Shown: positions 8,499 through 17,157 of the stretch, piece after piece
Position numbering within the stretch: position 1 is the first letter of the stretch
Layout: the number at the start of each line of letters is the position of its first letter
Assembly: GCF_003313325.1 (NCBI RefSeq)
Contig: NZ_QMHQ01000001.1
Span: 1,364,001 to 1,428,000, forward strand
Length of the DNA: 64,000 bases
Source: Pedobacter namyangjuensis
GTDB lineage: Bacteria > Bacteroidota > Bacteroidia > Sphingobacteriales > Sphingobacteriaceae
Direction: 5' to 3'
Notes under the pieces: model-generated
Seen by the model: only the letters and a program-made list of their open reading frames with translations
What the model was told of the DNA's origin: nothing
Databases searched by the model: none
Position numbers and translations under genes: made by a program

Positions 8499-9347
8499 CT
8501 ATTTCCCAAATTTAGATTTGAGTTGCTCAAGCATATCGTTATTTACGAGATTTACCCTCTTTGCATTAGATTTATCGATTCGCTGTGTTGCTTGGTCTAA
8601 TAAAATCTTTGCATCGGCATTTGTATATCCCCACTTCTGCACCGCATGCTCAAGAATTACGCTGAAAGGTTGTCCGCTTAAAAGCATGTCACACATAACT
8701 GCAACTTTAGCTCTCGTTCGATTCTCATTTATTATATTGGTATCGGTAGATACGTTATTAGGTTTACTTTCAACTCTTAGCATTCTCCTATCCAATCCTC
8801 TAATCGTATTCAGAATTTCAGCAAGCATTTCGGTTTGATTACGTTTAATATTAAGGGGCTTTTGAGGTTCCTCTGACAGAATCAGGTCAAATTTTTCCTC
8901 AAACTCGGGCCAGTATTTCTCAAACACCTTTTCCAATATAGATGGCTTCAATGGCTGTTCAGCTAAACTATTAATTGTACTTAATAACTGTTGTAAGCTA
9001 GCTTTAGTGTAAATAGTATGATTGAACTGCGCTAATGGATTTTCTAGATCTGCTGGCTCTAGATCTATCAAAAACGTGCACACCCTGCTGGAATTTAGCC
9101 CTTTTGCTAAAGCTCCAGATTCGAACAAAATCCATGGTTTATCTTTATTATCTTTAGTTAGACATATAATGCCAATTGTAGTATCTGCTAATTCAGCTGT
9201 AATCTCGGAAAACCATAATGCTCCTCTGTCTATCGATCGACTTGATAGCCAAGGTTGACATGATTGAATAGTACATTGCAACCAATCATCTACTAATTCC
9301 GCAACCTTTCTACTTTTATCTCCAGACCAACTAATAAATACTTTCAT
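8499..9347 (-). CDS. TIR-domain protein with C-terminal helical domain
   Basis: 282 aa. Residues 1-130 form a TIR domain: MKVFISWSGD at the first strand, then a central sheet and WILFESGAL with E76 as the likely NAD-cleaving glutamate. Bacterial TIR proteins of this type hydrolyse or cyclise NAD+ and are often abortive-infection effectors. A linker (about 160-205) leads to a helical C-terminus (about 207-255, AVMCDMLLSGQPF and KWGYTNADAKILLDQA) that looks like the DNA-binding part of small terminase subunits; this is by eye only. It lies downstream of the OLD-like gene (gap 123 bp). Complete, with no frameshift. Confidence 0.8.
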   Translation of the reverse strand: MKVFISWSGDKSRKVAELVDDWLQCTIQSCQPWLSSRSIDRGALWFSEITAELADTTIGIICLTKDNKDKPWILFESGALAKGLNSSRVCTFLIDLEPADLENPLAQFNHTIYTKASLQQLLSTINSLAEQPLKPSILEKVFEKYWPEFEEKFDLILSEEPQKPLNIKRNQTEMLAEILNTIRGLDRRMLRVESKPNNVSTDTNIINENRTRAKVAVMCDMLLSGQPFSVILEHAVQKWGYTNADAKILLDQATQRIDKSNAKRVNLVNNDMLEQLKSKFGK

Positions 9348-9470
9348 GTTTTGAGTGTTAATATACAGCTAATATAAAAGTTTAGCTATATATAACAAAA
9401 ACTGCTTTAACTAGGATAACTTTTATTGTGTTATCTCCCTAGTAATGATGGAGGTTTTATATTAATTTGA

Positions 9471-11126
9471 CTAATCTTGGTTAACTCTAAATAAGACACT
9501 TTGCTTAAACTCAGCTAAAGCTTCGACTTTGACCTTGACTTCAACGACCCACTTCGGGACTTGCTCATGAGTCGTCAATCTTTGTCTGACTTGCTTAAAT
9601 AACTTTAAGCCCTTGGCAGAGGTTTCAAATCCTAAGTTATCGTTTAAAGTTTCGGTAAACCCTAAATAACCATCATTAACTGAATTGTCAGGAAAGTCAT
9701 TTGCATTTTGAAACAATGACAATATCGAACGGTTCTTTTCGATCGTACTAGCTTCATCCCCGGTTCCTACGTGACTGCTGTCCCCGTCGAATAGAATAAA
9801 ACACGGTATCCCAAATTCAACATATAATCTGTAAAAACGGTCAATTTCTCCCTTTGAACCACAACGTACAATTGTTACTCCACAGGCTATGTAATCGAAT
9901 CCAATTAGATCAAAAAGATACGGAAGGGTTAGCGACTCGCTTTGTCCCTCTACCAATATAACTTTTTTGGCAAAGAATGCTTCATTGGCCTTCTGAGTAT
10001 CTCCAGTTTCTTCATAAGCATTTCTATATTGCAAACAAAGGTTGGGAATGTCAGTTTTAATCTTTGTTCTAATATATAAATCATCTACGAAGCGTTGCGC
10101 GTGAGCACTGTTTACGAAAGTCCCTTTGGTCTGGTCTTTTCTTGTGACATAAATCTCATTGAATCTGCCAACGTTTAGGAAATTAGGTGAGTGTGTGGTA
10201 TAAAATATCTGTGTGCCAGAATTTGCGAGCTCACATAAGACTTTATAGAAGTTTCTCTGAGCCTGTGGATGAAGAAATAATTCTGGTTCGTCAATGAATA
10301 AAGGGGTATTATTATTTAATTTCAGTTGAGAATAGGCTTTTAAGACCGCAATTGAAATCGACGCCTGCACGCCCATACCAAGTCGTGACGCTTGAAAATG
10401 GAGGTTCGTGCAACTATCTTTAACTATGACTTGTAGGGTGCGAAAAAAGTTCCATGGGTCATATAGATTAAGGTCAATTGATAAATCTTTTTGTGGTCTA
10501 TTTAATTGTATAGCAGTTTCTTTCTGTAATAATTCTATAAATTGCTTCATTACTAAATTACCCTCTGTGTCTTGTACTGTGAAGAGAACATTGTCTCTAA
10601 TCTTCTCCAATTCAGATTTGAATAGGTCTGACTTTTTGACTATTTCACCAGTAGTTTCATCAACCATTTCTTGTTCCTTAAACAAATTGTTTATGTCTTG
10701 AAGAATCCTTCCCATTAAAGACCACCTATTGGACGGTAAGTGGTCAAGAATATTTCTCTCCACTCCAAGATACGCTGAGCAGTAAGCTTGTCGTTGTAAG
10801 TCAGTTATATATCGTCCAGACAGATTCAATCCGGACTTGGTATTTCCATTCTGATCTTGCCAGTTCTCAGCTAACTCGAGATATTCTCCATTATCATAAA
10901 AGAGTTTAATACAAATGAGATTATTAGTATCTCCCATATAATGATCTTGAGGCAACGTAGAATTGAAAGATGGGTAAACTGGGCCTAGAGCCCAATTAAT
11001 TGCATCAAATATATTACTCTTTCCTACGCTGTTCTCACCAATGAAAGAGTTTAGATATCGGTTGCAATTTATATCGACATGGAAGATACTTCTGTAGTTT
11101 TTAATGATTATCCGTCTTATTTTCAT
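9471..11126 (-). CDS. OLD-family ATPase with TOPRIM nuclease domain
   Basis: 551 aa from ATG 11126 (MKIRRIIIKNYRS); the frame is open 16 codons further, but this start begins at the typical first strand. ABC-type ATPase N-terminus: Walker A GENSVGKS (30-37), a signature-like stretch near 249-262, Walker B PLFIDEPE (D279, E280) and an H-loop TTHSPNF. TOPRIM follows: ILVEGQSE (E393) and LFDGDS (D447, D449). OLD proteins are DNA nucleases; P2 Old and GajA are defence members. No UvrD-like GajB partner is next door, so it is probably a stand-alone (class 1-like) OLD protein or part of an unknown set with its neighbours. Confidence 0.85.
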   Translation of the reverse strand: MKIRRIIIKNYRSIFHVDINCNRYLNSFIGENSVGKSNIFDAINWALGPVYPSFNSTLPQDHYMGDTNNLICIKLFYDNGEYLELAENWQDQNGNTKSGLNLSGRYITDLQRQAYCSAYLGVERNILDHLPSNRWSLMGRILQDINNLFKEQEMVDETTGEIVKKSDLFKSELEKIRDNVLFTVQDTEGNLVMKQFIELLQKETAIQLNRPQKDLSIDLNLYDPWNFFRTLQVIVKDSCTNLHFQASRLGMGVQASISIAVLKAYSQLKLNNNTPLFIDEPELFLHPQAQRNFYKVLCELANSGTQIFYTTHSPNFLNVGRFNEIYVTRKDQTKGTFVNSAHAQRFVDDLYIRTKIKTDIPNLCLQYRNAYEETGDTQKANEAFFAKKVILVEGQSESLTLPYLFDLIGFDYIACGVTIVRCGSKGEIDRFYRLYVEFGIPCFILFDGDSSHVGTGDEASTIEKNRSILSLFQNANDFPDNSVNDGYLGFTETLNDNLGFETSAKGLKLFKQVRQRLTTHEQVPKWVVEVKVKVEALAEFKQSVLFRVNQD

Positions 11127-11275
11127 TGAGCGTGAATTTATCTCTAAGGTAATCACTATAAGCAACAAATCCACACGAAGATTTACGTGTAATTCTCACA
11201 ACATGCTAACTATTCGAATTGCCGTCTTCGACAATACGCGATATGTTCGTTGGCGATGTTACACATAGAGATAAA

Positions 11276-12325
11276 TCAATCTACATTTGGGTTGAAGTAA
11301 CCTCGCTTTACGCAGTTGCGATTCATTGTTTCTAAAGCTTTAACAAATGCAGTGGTATCTAGGAAATAACTTGGGTATGCCTGTCTCAAAGATTTAAAGG
11401 ACGTAGCAGAAACCAATACTACCGCTTTCTTATTATTATCTAGCTCTCTTTCGATTGCTAAATAAGCATCGGTTGCTTCTGCATAACGTGACTTATTAAA
11501 TACTCTGACACCTACCTCTTCATTTTCTACGTCTATGGTAAGTAAATAATAATCACCAGGAAAGCCTTCTTTTTCTAAATGTCTTGTTGTAGTTTTAATA
11601 GCCAACAGGGTATCTATCACGCGAAGCTTTTCACAGTAGTTATAACAGTCAACCATTAATTCTTTCATAGTCTTTCCGACATGCTCATCTAAAACAGGAA
11701 GCAATTCTTTGATTGCAAAAAGCGAGCTAACTATCTTGAAAAACTCCAGCCATTCATCAGGCCCTTGACTTGATTTTAAAGAAGTCTTTGTAATAATACC
11801 GGCAGTTTCCACCGTTGTCGCCCAGTAATGTTGTAATTTTGTCCTGACTTGTAACTCAACCTTAAGACCATTATACTTGTCAACATTGGAATGATAGTTA
11901 TATATGAAATGAATACTACGATAACCTGAAGATTTAGGATTCAATATGTAATCATTTATTTTTACAAGCTTGTGTGTAGACTGGGTTGCCTCAATCAGTT
12001 TTTTGACATCAAACAAGTGTTGCACGCTTTCTAAAACAGCTCGATATCCGCCGATGTCCTGCATACCCCCCAACCCCATATTGATGTTTAAGTCTAATTT
12101 ATATTCAATAGATGTCAAGCGTTTGAGGCGTTGAGAAATAAGGTATGGTAGTATGTCGTGTTTTTCTAGGGTCTTAAGTAATCTCCTTTTCATCACTCTC
12201 AAGGGTTGTAAGTGATTAGCTCTCCAGTCATTAATTTTAATTAAGGCGTCGTTCACTTCATCTTTAGACTTAGAGGTCATTAAAGTATTACCTGCTCGAG
12301 TAATTTCTTTTTTCGAATACTTCAT
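11276..12325 (-). CDS. Orphan RelA/SpoT-type nucleotide synthetase
   Basis: 349 aa. The N-terminal half has the alarmone synthetase core: SQRLKRLTSIEYKL (64-77), MQDIGGYRAV (88-97, D90 and R94), NPKSSGYRSIHF (129-140, Y135) and VELQVRTKLQHYWA (156-169). No HD hydrolase, TGS or ACT domain. About 175 further residues do not resemble a known domain. Known relatives are small alarmone synthetases and toxSAS/CapRel toxins that pyrophosphorylate nucleotides or tRNA. It lies 149 bp upstream of the OLD-like gene in the same direction. Which product it makes cannot be told from sequence. Confidence 0.82.
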   Translation of the reverse strand: MKYSKKEITRAGNTLMTSKSKDEVNDALIKINDWRANHLQPLRVMKRRLLKTLEKHDILPYLISQRLKRLTSIEYKLDLNINMGLGGMQDIGGYRAVLESVQHLFDVKKLIEATQSTHKLVKINDYILNPKSSGYRSIHFIYNYHSNVDKYNGLKVELQVRTKLQHYWATTVETAGIITKTSLKSSQGPDEWLEFFKIVSSLFAIKELLPVLDEHVGKTMKELMVDCYNYCEKLRVIDTLLAIKTTTRHLEKEGFPGDYYLLTIDVENEEVGVRVFNKSRYAEATDAYLAIERELDNNKKAVVLVSATSFKSLRQAYPSYFLDTTAFVKALETMNRNCVKRGYFNPNVD

Positions 12326-12941
12326 ATTAAATCTAAAGAGGTTAAGTGTGACCTAAAGATACAAATGCTAGTTTAATATGCAAAAAATGTAAAAGACAGC
12401 TCACCATCAGCGAACGGAGTTGATGGTCTTTGAAAAAGAATGCGTTAGCATGCTTCAAAGTATGTTTACACGAGCGGTTGGCGAGGCATTTGAAAAGGGT
12501 TGTGTGTTAGAACATCAAATGGCATGACAACCGGGAAGCCATCAACGAAACGCAGGTGAGCAAAATCACAAGCATTGTTTAGCTTTTAAAGAATGAGGGA
12601 AACGATTGAAGTTAAAAGATAAAGAAAAATGCGCATGAGCTACGACCTTGCGTGCTACAATCTGCATGACGGATATGGCTTGCCATAACGAAGTGTATCT
12701 GGCATAGAAGATTGTGAAGCTTGAGAGTGGCGAATACCGATCTTCCTAGGGCTGAACGTAGATACCGCCCACAAGCCCCAGCCAAGAACGAATGCTTGGC
12801 ATTGAATTAAATAGAAAGCATCGTATTAAGTCCACCTTGTAAACCAATGACTAAGCCTAGCCTTTCCTCGCGTAAGCCACCCCTTTGAGGAGAGGCTGAG
12901 GTTAGGAATGACACACTATTACTAGGAAATTGATTTTCTGA
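12326..12941. other. 616-bp gap rich in hairpins, no ORF
   Basis: No credible CDS. The stretch is visibly richer in G+C than its surroundings in places. Inverted repeats include ACCATCA/TGATGGT (12402-12426), ATGGC-TT-GCCAT (near 12677), GCCAAG/CTTGGC (near 12781-12800) and an 11-bp stem AGCCTTTCCTC/GAGGAGAGGCT (near 12857-12895). It lies between a small membrane gene and the RelA/SpoT-like gene, so it may be a long leader, a structured RNA or a recombination or transfer region. Confidence 0.35.
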
Positions 12942-13232
12942 TTAGGTTTGCAATTGCTTTTTTCTCTTCCACTTTAGCCAATAGAACCTTATTGCCCCAG
13001 TGATAGCACCTACAAACAATAATCCATTAAGCACATTGAATAAAATCAGCCTGTGCGGAGGCAATGGGTATATGATATAATACAGTATACAACAAACAAA
13101 AAATGTAACAAGGAAAACGTTTGACCAGCTAACTTTAGAATATATAAAGCCTTTGATGATGAAAAAAATGAACGTTCCAGTAAGCATTGCTGTGCCAACT
13201 ATAGAACCAACTAGGTAAGGGGTGATGTCCAT
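12942..13232 (-). CDS. Small membrane protein of unknown function
   Basis: 96 aa with three likely membrane helices (about 5-28, 34-52 and 61-82) and a basic C-terminus (WLKWKRKKQ). ATG 13232. No family recognised. It is read in the same direction as the next two membrane-associated genes upstream and may act with them. Confidence 0.6.
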   Translation of the reverse strand: MDITPYLVGSIVGTAMLTGTFIFFIIKGFIYSKVSWSNVFLVTFFVCCILYYIIYPLPPHRLILFNVLNGLLFVGAITGAIRFYWLKWKRKKQLQT

Positions 13233-13301
13233 TTAAATAAATTGCATTAAAAAATATATAGGGCGTGCAGTACTTCACTATAATGGGATAGTATGCTGAA
13301 T

Positions 13302-14069
13302 TTAGCTGTGAGTAGCAATTCTATTATTATAATATCTAATAAACTCTCTACCTTCTCCAGTGAAAGTATATATGGCATGGTTAGGTTGGGACGAATTTTG
13401 GCTCTTAACCTCGATGAATCCATCTCTTAGAAAGGCTTTTATTGCCTTCATTTCATTGGAGATTAACTTAGCAGATTGGATTCTGTTTATAACTGCATCT
13501 ATGTCTTCAGTTTGGCCAATTTGTTCATATTTTTCTTTGATCTCCTTATAAGGACTTTCATTGCCCGCATACTTACCAACTTCTGGATTTAGAATCGCGT
13601 AAAGCCTTTTATCTGATGCATCACGCTCATTTTGAGCAGACACCTTCGCTAAACGTTCCTCGTCCAGTCTAGATTCCAGCTGTTTATTAACCTCTTTAAG
13701 TTTCAAGTGATCTTCTTTCAGTACTACAGCCGATCCTTTGCTAGTAACGTCCGCACTTTTAGGTAGAATTACGTTGTCGTAATAATCAGTTAGAAGTCTA
13801 GATATTCCTAATAAAATATATGTTGCTAAGAGAACAAGCATAGTAATGCCAATTGTTAACGCCATATTCCAAATAAAAGACTGTCCCGCAAAATGTCCGC
13901 TGATCTTAGTTAAGCGGTCATCTAATGATAATTTGCTATCAAAATAAAGTAAACTGTAAATTAGTCGCCAATTTTTAATTGACCATACTACTAACAATGT
14001 TCCTAGAAAGGGATTAGTTGTTCTTTCTTTGACGTTATCAAAGATTGAATTGAGAGTATCTTTTACCAT
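13302..14069 (-). CDS. Two-helix membrane protein with coiled coil and C-terminal domain
   Basis: 255 aa. An N-terminal amphipathic part (DTLNSIFDNVKERTTNPF) precedes membrane helices near 18-40 and 68-92. A coiled coil follows (about 118-152, LKLKEVNKQLESRLDEERLA), then a small C-terminal region (about 205-250) with a winged-helix-like pattern (FLRDGFIEVKS then YTFTGEGREFIRYY). The layout suggests a membrane sensor or scaffold; function unknown. Follows the 229-aa gene on the same strand with 63 bp between, separated by a terminator. Confidence 0.6.
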   Translation of the reverse strand: MVKDTLNSIFDNVKERTTNPFLGTLLVVWSIKNWRLIYSLLYFDSKLSLDDRLTKISGHFAGQSFIWNMALTIGITMLVLLATYILLGISRLLTDYYDNVILPKSADVTSKGSAVVLKEDHLKLKEVNKQLESRLDEERLAKVSAQNERDASDKRLYAILNPEVGKYAGNESPYKEIKEKYEQIGQTEDIDAVINRIQSAKLISNEMKAIKAFLRDGFIEVKSQNSSQPNHAIYTFTGEGREFIRYYNNRIATHS

Positions 14070-14095
14070 GAGAAGTTAATTGTAAAACAAGTATA

Positions 14096-14127
14096 ATAAA
14101 AAAGAGCCACACTTAATGCATGGCTCT
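14096..14127 (-). terminator. Intrinsic terminator after the 229-aa gene
   Basis: AGAGCCA (14103-14109) pairs with TGGCTCT (14121-14127); on the minus strand a run of six or more T follows. It ends the transcript of the gene at 14133-14822. Confidence 0.75.
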
Positions 14128-14132
14128 GAATG

Positions 14133-14822
14133 TTACTTATTAATGTACAGCAAAAAATACCCTAGTATCGCTAAGAATGCTAATACGTAGAATACCTTAG
14201 GAATTGAACTGTTGCTTTCTTCAGTTAGTATTACAGGAATTGGCGTTTCCTGTTGAGCAGGCGATTCTAAGGGAGCTACTCTTTGAGCTAAGTTTCTTGA
14301 GTTCCATTTCCATATCTTCGCGTTCTCCAGATCAATGCCTGATAGAGAAGGTACCGAAAAATAAAGAGCCTCTAATAAGTCCCCTTTTATTCTTTCAAAC
14401 CTATCTCTTATATGCTGGTGGGCATGATAACTTTTCATCATTTCCTCAAAGACATCACCAGAAGTATCAAGATCTAATTCTCGCATGAAATGGACAATAC
14501 TTTTGTTTAATGCGCCCGACACTTCCATGCTAATATGATAATAAGTATCATGATTTATCCTCTCCAACTGAACTATTGTTCCATCGTTTGCATTTATACG
14601 CATCCATTTGCTTTTGATTTTCATTTCGGTGTGAATGTCAATTCCAACGCTATCTACATATGAGTAGAAGTTTACTCTTTGACCATCGGAATTCTTTGCT
14701 TCTGTTGAGAAGAACTCGTTTTCAGCTCTATCGTAATAGCATCGCCTTTTGTAAAGGCTTAATTCATCTAAAATGGTGTCATCGTAGTGCAAGTGTGCGA
14801 TCAACCATAGTATTTGTTCCAT
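14133..14822 (-). CDS. Tail-anchored protein of unknown function
   Basis: 229 aa. A soluble region of about 200 residues with no recognised motif is followed by a single C-terminal membrane helix (about 208-226, VFYVLAFLAILGYFLLY) and three last residues INK. That is a tail-anchor layout. The soluble part is rich in aromatic and charged residues. ATG 14822. The neighbours on both sides are also membrane-linked. Confidence 0.6.
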   Translation of the reverse strand: MEQILWLIAHLHYDDTILDELSLYKRRCYYDRAENEFFSTEAKNSDGQRVNFYSYVDSVGIDIHTEMKIKSKWMRINANDGTIVQLERINHDTYYHISMEVSGALNKSIVHFMRELDLDTSGDVFEEMMKSYHAHQHIRDRFERIKGDLLEALYFSVPSLSGIDLENAKIWKWNSRNLAQRVAPLESPAQQETPIPVILTEESNSSIPKVFYVLAFLAILGYFLLYINK

Positions 14823-14867
14823 CGTTTGTTAGTTTATTTTTAATCCGAAAGTTAACCCTATCTATTC

Positions 14868-15371
14868 CTAGTCCACCTTACTCAAATAGCATACAATCCT
14901 CCCACAGTCAATACCATTAGTTGGATTTATCGTATAACCACTCATTTGTGTTGGAACATACCTTACTCCTTTAGGATATTTTAATGTGATGATTAATGCC
15001 ATTTTTCCGTTCGAATTAGATCGCAACTGAATCAATAACTTCTCTCCTGCATTTCCTCTAATTAAATCTGTAGAATAGCTTTTAGCGTTCGTATTGGCAT
15101 CAAGAGCTAAAACCACATCTTTACCCTGCTTAATATCTCTTACAATTATAAAATCTTTTTTGAACTTAAGTTGAAATCGTTTACCCTGATATGATTGCTT
15201 TAAAATTTCGGATATGGTCTGTCCATCAACTCTTTGACTTCTACATTCATCAGGCGGGAGTAACTCGTTATCAGAATACGCTATTCTTATAGCGATATAT
15301 TCTCCATCTTTAGGAATATTACAACCAAAACAGGCTATCATTATCAAGATAGCTAATAACGTTTGTCTCAT
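14868..15371 (-). CDS. Putative lipoprotein of the island
   Basis: 167 aa from ATG 15371. MRQTLLAILIMIACFGCN is a lipoprotein signal peptide with cysteine at 17, so this start is preferred over one 20 codons upstream. The mature part is a beta-rich domain of unknown family. A structured 5' region (15449-15566) lies upstream. It is the outermost member of a run of membrane-linked genes (12942-15371). Confidence 0.6.
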   Translation of the reverse strand: MRQTLLAILIMIACFGCNIPKDGEYIAIRIAYSDNELLPPDECRSQRVDGQTISEILKQSYQGKRFQLKFKKDFIIVRDIKQGKDVVLALDANTNAKSYSTDLIRGNAGEKLLIQLRSNSNGKMALIITLKYPKGVRYVPTQMSGYTINPTNGIDCGRIVCYLSKVD

Positions 15372-15448
15372 GGAATTTGATACTAGAATATCCCTTTCTA
15401 GCCAATAGTAAATACAATAAGCGCAGGACAATAACCTGAATCACAATG

Positions 15449-15566
15449 AGAGAGGCACCTAGGAGAGCCCACACAAAATGACAGATTACGCCCCACGCTT
15501 ATTAGCATGAGGCATTATCTAACTGTCCTTGTTTGTGCTTGATGAAATTTCCTAGGTTTCCTCTCT
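15449..15566. other. Long-range stem structure (possible RNA element)
   Basis: AGAGAGG + ACCTAGGA (15449-15455, 15457-15464) pair exactly with TCCTAGGT + CCTCTCT (15550-15557, 15560-15566). Inside, GACAG pairs with CTGTC and CACA/AAA with TTT/GTG, giving one long rod of about 118 nt. On the minus strand it would sit in the leader of the lipoprotein gene, downstream of a TATCTTTG box (near 15632-15639). It may equally be a stand-alone RNA. Confidence 0.45.
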
Positions 15567-15651
15567 TACAAGACCTTTAGCTAACGCTTATATTTTAAAT
15601 TCTTTCTGTTATCAGTTATCTATTTTTAACAAAGATATGCAAGAACCACGA

Positions 15652-15678
15652 GATAACAGAGCGCTAGGCTCTGTTATT
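15652..15678 (+). terminator. Terminator-like hairpin, plus strand
   Basis: AACAGAGC and GCTCTGTT arms are followed on the plus strand by ATTTTTT. The adjacent gene at 15681 reads the other way, so the T-run suits a rightward transcript coming from 15430-15650, not that gene. Confidence 0.5.
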
Positions 15679-15680
15679 TT

Positions 15681-16169
15681 TTAAGCAGTCTTTAAATCCT
15701 GCACTTGTATGGTCACGTGCTCAGTTTTTCCGTCCATAACCCTTTTGTAGTAGAAGTTATGAATATCCGTTGGCTCGTGGTTTACCCTAATCCTGTCTTC
15801 GATGTTTACAGATGTCGCCTCTTTCATTGTTAAAGCAATAAGCTTTCGAAGCATGTCGTTGTAAAGCCTGTTGCCGAACTTTGATATCGCTTCGCCGTCA
15901 TATCCAAAGTAGATTACGTAACCGCCCTGTTTATTCTTGGACATCGTAAAGTTCCAATGGTACGATAGAAACTCCCTTATCAAGTTTTCGTAGCGACCTA
16001 TCTTTGAGTGTTCTACAAGCACCGTGGTACGGTATTTTTCAATCTCGAATACCGTTAACAGTTCTCTCGCTGAATTTGTAATCTGTTCAAATATCCTTTC
16101 AACTTCGATGTTCTTCTTTTCGTCGAGCGAGAGTTCTTTCACTGGCTCGTTTACCTTGCGTGTTTTCAT
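15681..16169 (-). CDS. Unknown soluble protein of the island
   Basis: 162 aa, charged, no membrane segment. N-terminal helix (LDEKKNIEVERIFEQITNSA), then alpha/beta with KNKQGGYVIYFGYDG and a C-terminal strand HVTIQVQDL. No family recognised. Same orientation and similar size as the next gene upstream (16331), with a terminator between them, so each may be its own unit. Confidence 0.55.
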   Translation of the reverse strand: MKTRKVNEPVKELSLDEKKNIEVERIFEQITNSARELLTVFEIEKYRTTVLVEHSKIGRYENLIREFLSYHWNFTMSKNKQGGYVIYFGYDGEAISKFGNRLYNDMLRKLIALTMKEATSVNIEDRIRVNHEPTDIHNFYYKRVMDGKTEHVTIQVQDLKTA

Positions 16170-16285
16170 TTGCTTTTGAGTTTATGTGTTGGGGAATGTT
16201 TAGCTTGTAAGAAATAAGAGGGAGTAGAATTTAAATCGTCCACCTTGATTCTTTATAAGCGAATAAGTTGTAAATGCTGTTATAC

Positions 16286-16317
16286 TAAAAAGCCCTAGTT
16301 AGTATTAACCAGGGCTT
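16286..16317 (-). terminator. Intrinsic terminator after the 170-aa gene
   Basis: AAGCCCTAGTTA (16290-16301) pairs with TAACCAGGGCTT (16306-16317) with one mismatch; a T-run follows on the minus strand. Confidence 0.8.
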
Positions 16318-16330
16318 AAGTTGTAATTAT

Positions 16331-16843
16331 CTAAAGAAGTCTGATGAACCGTTCTGGCTGAACTCTCAGCACTTCATCAAAGTAGGCTTTGTAGGAAGGC
16401 TTTTTGATTTCAACCAATGTATGGGCATTGTAGAAATGCCTTGCGAACATCTGTTTTATCTGTTCTTCAAACGGACAGTTTTCAAAGCAGTATTCAACTT
16501 TGTAACGGTTCAGCACATCGCATTCTAAATGGAATGCAAAGCTTGGTGTCAGAAAGGCATGCATCCTGTGGGATTCCAACGGGTGGGATTTCATGTTCAT
16601 TTCCACCACAACCCTTTCTGCTTTGTTAGCTAGGTTGCTGTACAAAGCAACCACTCTCTTTAGTAATTGATGGTAGGATGCTTCAACATTGCCGTTCTGC
16701 ATCTTTAGCGATGCCATTGCTTTTTTTTCGGCAACCAAGTAGTTCTTTCTATGCCTCTTTCTGCTTGACCAACGTTGTTCGTTTATCTCAACTTGGTCTA
16801 ATTTCTTGTTGTTTTCCTGTGGATGCTTAGTAAAATCTTTCAT
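16331..16843 (-). CDS. Unknown soluble protein of the island
   Basis: 170 aa. The basic N-terminus (RWSSRKRHRKN) could bind nucleic acid. The middle is helical (YHQLLKRVVALYSNLANKAERVV) and the C-terminus alpha/beta with two nearby cysteines (EYCFENCPFE). No family recognised. Upstream is a 313-bp gap and then a divergent membrane gene. Confidence 0.55.
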   Translation of the reverse strand: MKDFTKHPQENNKKLDQVEINEQRWSSRKRHRKNYLVAEKKAMASLKMQNGNVEASYHQLLKRVVALYSNLANKAERVVVEMNMKSHPLESHRMHAFLTPSFAFHLECDVLNRYKVEYCFENCPFEEQIKQMFARHFYNAHTLVEIKKPSYKAYFDEVLRVQPERFIRLL

Positions 16844-17157
16844 TTCAGCTAGTTTAAAGTGTAAAGCGATTGAGATCGCAGTTTTGATTAAATTGATAAA
16901 ATGTCGGATAGAAGCGTTTCTTCTATCTTTTGTTTTCCCATCGACAGTTAGCCCGGGGGTGATATCGAACCAAAGGCGTGGGGCGCTTCATAGAGAAAAT
17001 TTGAACTTAGGCACAACCCATTTATAGCAATCCACTATCACATCTTAGCTTTTAAGAAATCAAGAATAATGGAGAAATGAAACAGCCCCATCGAGCAGAA
17101 CTCTCAGAACTAAAGCACTTTTAAAAGTTTGCAGGGAGGGGGACTATTTTTATTAAG
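16844..17157. other. Divergent intergenic region of the island
   Basis: No gene. It separates a leftward and a rightward gene. The middle (about 16950-16990) contains a GC-rich stretch (CCCGGGGG, GGCGTGGGGCGC) unlike the rest. The right end has GGGAGGGGG some 10-20 nt before the ATG at 17158. No promoter was clear. It could hold an origin or transfer site, but there is no direct evidence. Confidence 0.3.

Noticed and set aside
9471..11126. Gabija system
   Set aside because: The OLD-like protein resembles GajA in layout, but no UvrD-like GajB is next to it.
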